The notes under the pieces are model-generated. The model was given only the letters and a program-made list of their open reading frames with translations. It made no database searches and had not been told where the DNA came from. From the NCBI GenBank assembly GCA_030630165.1, contig DAOVNN010000038.1, forward strand, positions 1-13,133: 13,133 nucleotides of DNA, written 5' to 3'. Below are positions 1 to 6,105 of the stretch, piece after piece; positions within the stretch are counted from its first letter, which is position 1, and the number at the start of each line of letters is the position of its first letter. The position numbers and the translations under genes are program-made. The stretch is from Candidatus Krumholzibacteriota bacterium. Its GTDB lineage: Bacteria; Krumholzibacteriota; Krumholzibacteriia; Krumholzibacteriales; Krumholzibacteriaceae.

Positions 1-82
1 GTTACGGAGACCCCACCTGGTTTTTCCCGTACCCACCTGAAGGGAATACCCGAACGATGCACTCTGAAGAAGGAGCCGTGTC
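1..82. other. Upstream leader or tail of an unseen gene
   Basis: No complete gene fits here. Frame 1 is open from base 1 to a TAA at 88-90, and frame 3 is open from base 3 to a TGA at 174-176, so the end of an upstream gene cannot be excluded. The octamer CCCACCTG occurs twice, at 12-19 and 32-39, exactly 20 bp apart. The ribosome binding site for the next gene (AGAAGGAG, 68-75) lies at the right end. I see no convincing sigma70 promoter, so transcription probably starts outside the window. Confidence 0.4.
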
Positions 83-2659
83 ATGGGTAACCGACCCCTG
101 TTTATCCGGGATGGGGCGGGCCGCTCCGAAGGGCGCGCGGAGAGATCCGCGGCGAGGGCGCCCGGGACCCCGGTGACCGCGACCCCCCAGCTTTTCTTCT
201 TTATCATTTTATCATTTTTTCTGATCCTCTCTTCCAGCGCGCTCGCGAAGGATTCGAGGTATGACGTCTACGACAAGCTGAAGGACCCCGACAGGATCTG
301 GGTGCTCGACTGTTCGGCGATCCATAATGTCGGCAATCTCCACATGAACGTGACTAACTGGGGATGCTTCGGCTCGTACCCGAACTCGAATCAGCCGACT
401 GCCGAGTGCCCGTCGGCTCAATGGCCGGCTAATTCCGGCATCGAACACCTGTGGATCGCCGGGCTCTGGGTGGGGGCGAGAAAGGCCGGGATCCCGGTCG
501 TGTCGACGGCGGCCTTTGACCGGGAGTTCAGGCCGCCGGGGAACGAGGATCCCATGGCGAGGATCTACGAATCGTTCGAGGGGATCTTCGGCGGGGCGCG
601 GCTGCCCGCGCCACCCGATGATGACAATGACGACCTTGTCGACGAGGACTGGAGGAACGGTGTCGACGACGACGGCGACGGAGCCATCGACGAGGATTTC
701 GCGGCTATCAGCCAGCAGATGTTCACCTGCTGGTACACCGACGATCATCCCCAGTCGGTCGTCGTCAATCCCGAGCACACTCCGCTGCACCTCTTCGTCC
801 GCCAGGAGAGCTACCAGTGGGAGGACGAGCAGTTCTATGATTTCGTGGGCGTCGAGTACCGGATACTCAACTACGGTCGCGACATCGTCGAGGATATCTA
901 CATAGGTTTCTTCGCCGACGGCGACGTGGGGCTGAGGACCGACGATGAGTATGCGCAGGACGACTGCACGGGACTGTGGCAGGGATTCAGATGCGCCCAG
1001 CGCGGCGACGTACAGATACCGGTATACATCAGCGTCGCCTACTTCTACGACTGCGACGGCGACAACGGGATGTCGCCGGGATACTTCGGGATACTTTTCC
1101 TCGGTCATGACATCGACCCGCTCGGAGACGACGCGCCGATTACTGTCGGCATCACGTCGTACCAGAACTTCTCCGGCGACCTGCCGTTCGAGAACGGCGG
1201 TGATCCTAACGACGACTACCAGCGATACGACCTTATGAGCAGGACGAACTTCGACCGAAATGCCGAGGTTCCCCGCGACTACAGGATGCTTATGTCGACA
1301 GGACCATTCAGGGAGCTGCTGCCCGACAGCCAGATGGTACTGCAGGTCGCCTTTGTATGCGGCCTCGGCCTCGAAGGGATGCTCGACGCGGCGGCCAGCG
1401 CGGCGATGGTATTCGAAGGGAACTGGTTCAATGTAGACGGCAATCCGCTCACAGGTATCGACGGGCGGGAGACGCCGGTCTACGGCCCGGTCAGCGAGAT
1501 CGATCCCGACTCGTGCGATTCCGATTTCTCGCTCGAGTCGGCAGCGAGGGGGGAGATCATCTGGGTAAATGCCGACTGCAGCAAGGAGAGAGAGCTCTTC
1601 CTCAACAGGTCCCTGTGCGGGATGACCGACATGACGCCGGAAGACTTTATGACAGGAACGTATGGAAGGGAGACGAATGTCAAGTGGCTCGTCGGCACGG
1701 CGCCTCCGCCTCCCGCGATGAGGATCCTCCCGGGCGACCAGAAGATAACGATTATCTGGGACAACTTCAGTGAATCGACTCCCGATCCGAGTACGCTGCA
1801 GTACGATTTCGAAGGATTCCGTATATGGCGCGCCGATGGATGGTACAGGCCGACAGGCACATCGGTCCAGACAGGGCCGGCGAGGCACCTGTGGCAGCTT
1901 CTCGACGAACGCGACATCATCAACGGTATCGGAGCCGACCGGGCATACAAGATGCCGTTCTCGCAGGGAGGCTGGGAATACGAACCGCTCATCGGGCTTG
2001 AAAACCGCGAGGAGATCCTCGCCTACTTCGAGGAGAACCTCATCTACTCGTCGCTCGATACAGTGCCTTGTCCCCCCGGCCTTACGAGGTATGATTGCGA
2101 CACCCTCGAGGCGCTGGCGAAGTACAATCTCGGCTACGAGGGGGGGACGCAGTATTACAAGTTCATCGACAACGAAGTGCACAACGGCATGCACTACTTC
2201 TACAGTATCACCGCCTTCGATCATGTCATCACGGCGGGAGTACCGGTGAGGCTGGGCAAGTTCGGAGAGCCCGCGTCGAACTTCCAGTATGTGACGGCCC
2301 TCTCTGACGCACAGGAAGCGGAGGAATATCACGAGAAGGAAGTCTACGTCGTACCCAATCCGGCCACGACCGGATCGATGGCGCCGTGGCAGCTCGAGCC
2401 CAACATGTCAGACCCTACGGGGATCAAGGTGGAGTTCAGGAACCTGCCGGCCTGCAGGTCGACGGTGAGGATCTTCACGCTCGCCGGCGATCTCGTCCAC
2501 GTGATGTATCATGACGGCGGCGAAGGGAGAGGAACGCTTGCATGGGACCTCGTTTCGCGCAACAGCCAGGATGTCACGAGCGGGGTCTATCTCTTTACTG
2601 TCCATCCTGATGACGGGGAGTTTCCGAATTCGACCGGCAAGTTTGTTGTTATAAGATGA
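83..2659 (+). CDS. Large secreted protein with Asp-rich motifs, FN3-like region and C-terminal T9SS/FlgD-like domain (paralog A)
   Basis: Predicted 858-residue exported protein of unknown function. A hydrophobic segment (about residues 37-52) ends in a signal-peptidase-I-like site after SSALA (residue 55), preceded by an unusually long Arg-rich n-region. Residues 179-206 form an Asp-rich stretch containing GVDDDGDG, like calcium-binding DxDxDG loops; a second such motif (YDCDGDNG) lies near 322-329. Residues 543-715 look fibronectin-III-like, with IIWDNFSE and YDFEGFRIWRA. The last 100 residues have PNP at 758-760, then VRIFTLAGD, WDLVSRN and SGVYLFTV, matching FlgD-Ig/type A T9SS sorting domains, and end in KFVVIR. 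Fourteen cysteines, ten shared with paralog B (6106-8589), suggest disulfides. AGAAGGAG at 68-75, 7 nt before ATG 83, supports this start; an alternative GTG start lies at 173. Export and homology to B are firm; T9SS routing is inferred; the substrate or role is unknown. Confidence 0.85.
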   Translation: MGNRPLFIRDGAGRSEGRAERSAARAPGTPVTATPQLFFFIILSFFLILSSSALAKDSRYDVYDKLKDPDRIWVLDCSAIHNVGNLHMNVTNWGCFGSYPNSNQPTAECPSAQWPANSGIEHLWIAGLWVGARKAGIPVVSTAAFDREFRPPGNEDPMARIYESFEGIFGGARLPAPPDDDNDDLVDEDWRNGVDDDGDGAIDEDFAAISQQMFTCWYTDDHPQSVVVNPEHTPLHLFVRQESYQWEDEQFYDFVGVEYRILNYGRDIVEDIYIGFFADGDVGLRTDDEYAQDDCTGLWQGFRCAQRGDVQIPVYISVAYFYDCDGDNGMSPGYFGILFLGHDIDPLGDDAPITVGITSYQNFSGDLPFENGGDPNDDYQRYDLMSRTNFDRNAEVPRDYRMLMSTGPFRELLPDSQMVLQVAFVCGLGLEGMLDAAASAAMVFEGNWFNVDGNPLTGIDGRETPVYGPVSEIDPDSCDSDFSLESAARGEIIWVNADCSKERELFLNRSLCGMTDMTPEDFMTGTYGRETNVKWLVGTAPPPPAMRILPGDQKITIIWDNFSESTPDPSTLQYDFEGFRIWRADGWYRPTGTSVQTGPARHLWQLLDERDIINGIGADRAYKMPFSQGGWEYEPLIGLENREEILAYFEENLIYSSLDTVPCPPGLTRYDCDTLEALAKYNLGYEGGTQYYKFIDNEVHNGMHYFYSITAFDHVITAGVPVRLGKFGEPASNFQYVTALSDAQEAEEYHEKEVYVVPNPATTGSMAPWQLEPNMSDPTGIKVEFRNLPACRSTVRIFTLAGDLVHVMYHDGGEGRGTLAWDLVSRNSQDVTSGVYLFTVHPDDGEFPNSTGKFVVIR
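131..163 (+). other. GC-rich potential hairpin near the 5' end of paralog A
   Basis: CGCGGA (136-141) and TCCGCG (146-151) form a perfect 6-bp stem closed by a GAGA loop of the GNRA class. Alternatively GGGCGC (131-136) can pair with GCGCCC (158-163) around a shortened inner stem. It lies inside the Arg-rich N-terminal stretch of the first gene, just before the alternative GTG start at 173. In GC-rich DNA such stems arise by chance, so a function is only a possibility. Confidence 0.25.
2423..2448 (+). repeat. 26-bp direct repeat, copy 1 (within paralog A)
   Basis: These 26 bases are identical to 8353-8378 in paralog B; after one mismatch, nine more bases match. It encodes the most conserved part of the C-terminal domain (around IKVEFRNLPACR). 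It is the longest exact nucleotide match I found between the two paralogs by eye. It arises from gene duplication and is not a mobile element. Confidence 0.75.
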
Positions 2660-2770
2660 GAAAGTTCATGTTATATTCTGTTTTCGCAAGGAGTTGGGAT
2701 ATTATGAGGGTTGTTTCCCGGGGAATGACCGGAAATATCATTCAATTTTGCACCTCAGAGGGCAATTTTA

Positions 2771-2799
2771 TTGACACCTTATGCAGGGATAATTATATT
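2771..2799 (+). promoter_or_regulatory. Sigma70-like promoter of the receptor operon
   Basis: The -35 hexamer TTGACA (2771-2776) is a perfect consensus. It is separated by the optimal 17 bp from the -10 hexamer TATATT (2794-2799). Transcription would begin near 2806, giving a leader of about 120 nt before the receptor's ATG at 2928. The low-GC setting between two GC-rich genes supports the call. The promoter would drive the receptor, paralog B, the PorV-like gene and probably the GWxTD gene. Confidence 0.75.
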
Positions 2800-2803
2800 A
2801 TCC
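2787..2803. promoter_or_regulatory. Perfect 7-3-7 inverted repeat over the -10 element; candidate Fur-like operator
   Basis: GGATAAT (2787-2793), TAT, ATTATCC (2797-2803) is an exact inverted repeat. The whole -10 hexamer (2794-2799) lies within it, the classic position for a repressor that blocks RNA polymerase. The inner half-sites GATAAT and ATTATC are those of Fur-family boxes, but the gap here is 3 bp rather than the 1 bp of the usual 7-1-7 Fur motif. The palindrome is directly visible; the identity of the regulator, perhaps a Fur relative responding to metal, is inferred from half-site similarity and from the TonB receptor downstream. Confidence 0.5.
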
Positions 2804-2915
2804 GTGAGGAATTAGAGGAGAGATTGAAACCCCACACCTGCTCCCGCCCCGGCGTTCTGAAGGTATGTTCCGGGATGGGCTTATATTTTCAGGCATAGAT
2901 GCTAAAGGCAAGTAC

Positions 2916-2921
2916 AAGGAG
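2916..2921 (+). promoter_or_regulatory. Ribosome binding site fixing the receptor start
   Basis: AAGGAG, 6 nt before ATG 2928. It selects this start over the upstream in-frame ATG at 2865, which would place 21 extra residues ahead of a normal signal peptide. Confidence 0.8.
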
Positions 2922-2927
2922 ATTTAC

Positions 2928-5900
2928 ATGAAAGCCCGCTCTTGTTTCAGGCTGCTTGCCATCGTACTTCCCGCCCTGGTTGTTCTCCTGGCTGCGCAAT
3001 CCGCCATGGCGCAGGCAGGAAGGATCACAGGCAGAGTCACGGAAGCAACATCCGGCAGCCCCCTTCCCTATGCCAATGTAGTGGTAGTCGGCACTAACAT
3101 GGGTGGTATGACACTTACCGACGGAACGTTCAACATCATCGGGGTCCCTGTCGGGACTTACACCATCAAGGTCATGATGATGGGGTATGCGCCGTCCGAG
3201 AAGTCCGGTGTCAGGGTCGACGCCAGTCAGACCGCGAGAGCCGATTTCAAGCTGGAGGAGCAGATCGTGGGAAAGACTCAGGAGATCGTCGTCGAGGCCG
3301 AACAGGTCCAGATCGACGTGAGGAGCTCCGAGGTGACCCATACAGTGTCGAAGGATGAGCTCGAGGAGCTTCCTGTCGACGATGTCGTCGAGGCGATCGC
3401 TCTCAAGGGCGGAATCATCAAGACGGGGGATGAGCTTCACGTTCGCGGTGGCCGCGACGGTGAGGTCCAGTTCCAGATCGACGGTGTTCCCGTGGACGAT
3501 CCTCTCGGTGGAGGAATGATCGCGGTCGGTATGCTTGGAACCGATGACAGCCAGGTCATTACGGGAGGAATGGACGCGCAGTACGGTAACGCGCAGTCTG
3601 CCATCGTGAATATCAGTACCAGAGAAGGCGGGCGGACTTTCGAAGGACAGATCCGGTACATGACCGACGATTTCGGCCGCAAGGACAAGACATATACAAA
3701 CTATGACAGGTTCAGTCTCGGTTTCGGCGGACCTACCGGGGTCAGCAACCTGACTTTCTATGTATCGGGCGAGTTCACTGCCTCTGATGGTGAAAACTGG
3801 GCTTTATGGAGCAGAAAAGACCATATGGCCAATACACCTCTTTCGAACTACATGAGCTTCGCGGAGAGGCAGTCGGAGTCTTACAATGTCCAGGGTAAGC
3901 TGGCCTGGCAGGTAAAGCCCGGCATGAAGTTGATCGGTGAGGCGATCTACTCGCACTCAAAGAGCCATGGATACAGCCACAACTGGAACATCGAAGGATA
4001 CGTTCAGAAAATATACAGATTCACGACGCTGCGGCCCAGCCGTGAAAGCCTCGCTGACGATGCGAGAGCATTCGGCCCGTATGTCTCCATCTATCACGGT
4101 CCGTGGATCGAGCGGGACGAGGCGGAGCTCGCGGCGATGAGGGTGGATTACTATCCCGGTACCCTCGAGCAGCGCCGCCGGACGATCTACCCGATCACGA
4201 TCTACACCAAGGTGCGCGATCCGAACAACCCGGAGGCGGGTGCCTTCATAATAAGGTACGACAACTTCCACGCGAGGCTCGTGGAGAATATCTACGGTGA
4301 GGAGACCGAGATCATCTGGGAAGAGCAGGTCGTCAATGCGCAGGGCCAGACGGACTACCATAACAAGGTCCTTTTCGAGGGATTCCAGAATCCCGATTCG
4401 AAGTTCAGCTATTTCAGGGACGACTCGAGCCATGTCTACTTCAACTCCGCCGAGCGGACGAACGTAGCCTTAAGCAACAACCTCAATATCAAGTTTGCGC
4501 TGAATCACAACGTCAACGACAACCTGCTGTACACGATCAACGTCAGCCGGTCGCAGTTCGACAGGACCGTATCGGTGAAAGATCCCATTACGGGCGAACT
4601 GAAGAATCCGGAGGATTACATCGTAGCCGGCACTCCCGCGATCCTTCCGAGCGGCGTGTTCATGCTCAGCGGTGTGAGCAACTCGATGTTCTATACAGAT
4701 CCGGACTATCCGTACTTTGTCGACGCCTACGACTTCCCGTATTATCAGGATCGCAGTTCGGTCATTTATACGGTCAAGACGGATATCACGTCTCAGCAGT
4801 GGTCCGGGCACGTGTTCCAGACCGGAGTACAGTTCATTTACAACGATCTCAATGACCGGGCGATCAACTCTCCCGGAAGCGTCCGGCGTCTCGAGGATGG
4901 TTCGTACATGACAGGGACGAGCGCGAACATATTCCATAACTTCAATCCCGAGGCTTCCTTCTATGTCCAGGACAAGTGGGAATACCAGGGGATGGTAGTC
5001 AACGGAGGCATCAGGTTCGATTTCTTCTCACCGGGAAACAACACCGAAATCCTGATTAATTCCGGGGAGATCGATCCTACCGTCGAGAAGTACAAGTTCC
5101 AGATAAGCCCTCGGCTCGGCTTCGCGTTCCCGATCACGGACAAGGACAAGTTCCACTTCCATTACGGAAGATTCACGCAGTGGCCGAGCAGGAGGTACCT
5201 GTTCCGCTCGCAGGACATGGTCTTTGGGGCCGGAGTCCTCGGCAACCCCGATCTTGACGAGGAGCTTACCGTTTCGTACCAGGCAGGTGTATCGCACCAG
5301 TTCACCCAGACGATCGCGGCCAACTTCGTGGTGTTCAACAAGGACATCTACGGACTGATCTCGTCGACCAGGGTGACCGACGAGGACCTGGGCCTCCAGG
5401 GATACCGGTATATCAACAGAACGTATGCCAGTTCCCGCGGAATGGAGATAGCGATCAACAAGCGCCTCAGCCATCATATCGGCGGCGAGATATCCTACAC
5501 GTGGTCTTTCGCCGACGGCGTCGCCTCTGACGCGAACTTCGGCGTTACTGCCGAGGGACTGTCCCATCTGCCGACGCAGGAGATGCCTCTCGACTGGGAT
5601 CAGCGTCATACGCTGAACGTCACGCTGAGGCTGCAGGACGAGAACAAGTGGGGAGCCACCGTGGTCTACTCCTTCGGCAGCGGACTGCCGTGGACGCCTG
5701 TCGACAGGTTCGCGAGGCGTGCGGACCCGCTGTGGGAGAACACGATGAGGCTCGACCAGACACATGTGATCAACCTTCAGGGAAGAAAGAAGTTCAATAT
5801 ATATGGTCAGGAGCTGACGCTCTTCTTCGAGGGCAGGAATCTGCTCAACGATGATGTGCTTCTGCCCTTCGGTGTGGCTCCCGCCGCCCGTCCCAACATG

Positions 5901-6071
5901 GTCAATGCCAGGATGGACGGCGGTTCCTATCTTACCGAGACGGGTAATTTCGGGGGAGCGTACCTGCAGGATCTTGACGAGGACGGTATCGACGACTTTA
6001 CGCCGGTCAACGATCCTACGATCTGGGCCTCGCACAGACTTTGGCGAATAGGCTTTGGATTCGAGTTCTAG
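2928..6071 (+). CDS. TonB-dependent outer-membrane receptor with N-terminal carboxypeptidase-regulatory-like domain
   Basis: Predicted 1047-residue outer-membrane receptor using TonB-transmitted energy to import an unknown ligand or to move surface components. The start gives a clean signal peptide (MKARSC, hydrophobic core, cleavage after SAMA near residue 28). Residues 31-112 form a carboxypeptidase-regulatory-like beta domain (GRITGRVTEATSGSPLPYAN, LTDGTFNIIGVPVGTYTI), common in SusC-type and other FCB receptors. A TonB-box-like QEIVVEA lies at 118-124. The plug spans about 135-235, with ELPVDDVVEAI, HVRGGRDGEVQFQIDGVPVDDP and QYGNAQSAIVNIS. The rest fits a 22-strand barrel, rich in alternating aromatics and ending in FGFEF with a terminal aromatic. 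A late loop carries DLDEDGIDDF, another calcium-type motif. First gene after the promoter at 2771; the next gene starts 34 nt after its stop. Family call very sure; ligand unknown. Confidence 0.95.
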   Translation: MKARSCFRLLAIVLPALVVLLAAQSAMAQAGRITGRVTEATSGSPLPYANVVVVGTNMGGMTLTDGTFNIIGVPVGTYTIKVMMMGYAPSEKSGVRVDASQTARADFKLEEQIVGKTQEIVVEAEQVQIDVRSSEVTHTVSKDELEELPVDDVVEAIALKGGIIKTGDELHVRGGRDGEVQFQIDGVPVDDPLGGGMIAVGMLGTDDSQVITGGMDAQYGNAQSAIVNISTREGGRTFEGQIRYMTDDFGRKDKTYTNYDRFSLGFGGPTGVSNLTFYVSGEFTASDGENWALWSRKDHMANTPLSNYMSFAERQSESYNVQGKLAWQVKPGMKLIGEAIYSHSKSHGYSHNWNIEGYVQKIYRFTTLRPSRESLADDARAFGPYVSIYHGPWIERDEAELAAMRVDYYPGTLEQRRRTIYPITIYTKVRDPNNPEAGAFIIRYDNFHARLVENIYGEETEIIWEEQVVNAQGQTDYHNKVLFEGFQNPDSKFSYFRDDSSHVYFNSAERTNVALSNNLNIKFALNHNVNDNLLYTINVSRSQFDRTVSVKDPITGELKNPEDYIVAGTPAILPSGVFMLSGVSNSMFYTDPDYPYFVDAYDFPYYQDRSSVIYTVKTDITSQQWSGHVFQTGVQFIYNDLNDRAINSPGSVRRLEDGSYMTGTSANIFHNFNPEASFYVQDKWEYQGMVVNGGIRFDFFSPGNNTEILINSGEIDPTVEKYKFQISPRLGFAFPITDKDKFHFHYGRFTQWPSRRYLFRSQDMVFGAGVLGNPDLDEELTVSYQAGVSHQFTQTIAANFVVFNKDIYGLISSTRVTDEDLGLQGYRYINRTYASSRGMEIAINKRLSHHIGGEISYTWSFADGVASDANFGVTAEGLSHLPTQEMPLDWDQRHTLNVTLRLQDENKWGATVVYSFGSGLPWTPVDRFARRADPLWENTMRLDQTHVINLQGRKKFNIYGQELTLFFEGRNLLNDDVLLPFGVAPAARPNMVNARMDGGSYLTETGNFGGAYLQDLDEDGIDDFTPVNDPTIWASHRLWRIGFGFEF
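3279..3299 (+). other. TonB-box-like segment of the receptor
   Basis: Codons 118-124 encode QEIVVEA. This resembles TonB boxes such as DTLVVTA in known receptors (acidic residue, hydrophobic, VV, any, Ala). It lies where expected, between the N-terminal regulatory-like domain and the plug. The tonB-like gene starting at 13086 and the exb genes before it would supply the partner. Confidence 0.5.
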
Positions 6072-6092
6072 GAAACTCTATGGAGAGGTAAT

Positions 6093-6097
6093 GGAGG
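6093..6097 (+). promoter_or_regulatory. Ribosome binding site fixing the paralog B start
   Basis: GGAGG, 8 nt before ATG 6106. The earlier in-frame ATG at 6091 has GGAGAGG only 2 nt upstream, too close, and the one at 6055 lies inside the receptor gene. Confidence 0.65.
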
Positions 6098-6105
6098 TCC
6101 TCAAG

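Larger units (their letters stand above)
2660..2927. other. Intergenic regulatory region upstream of the receptor operon
   Basis: This 268-bp region is visibly richer in A+T than the genes around it. It contains a sigma70-like promoter at 2771-2799, an overlapping inverted repeat at 2787-2803, and an inferred leader of about 120 nt before the receptor start. A weak stem is possible in the leader (CCCGG 2848-2852 with CCGGG 2870-2874). An 80-codon open frame (2656-2898) spans it but looks spurious because the promoter lies inside it. I saw no strong terminator for the preceding gene. Confidence 0.6.

Noticed and set aside
212..2332. 706-codon open frame on the minus strand opposite paralog A
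   Set aside because: It is an antisense shadow of a GC-rich gene: low-complexity Arg/Val/Asp-rich translation, no signal peptide or domain, while the + strand frame has clear homology to paralog B.
2656..2898. 80-codon open frame overlapping the stop of paralog A by ATGA
   Set aside because: It spans the AT-rich intergenic region, contains the whole sigma70-like promoter, has no recognisable domain, and its codon composition differs from the neighbouring genes.
2806..2927. Riboswitch (for example cobalamin) in the receptor leader
   Set aside because: The leader is about 120 nt with only a weak 5-bp stem and no conserved box that I recognise.
5028..6035. 335-codon minus-strand frame opposite the receptor
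   Set aside because: Same antisense shadow effect; the + strand encodes an intact receptor barrel here.
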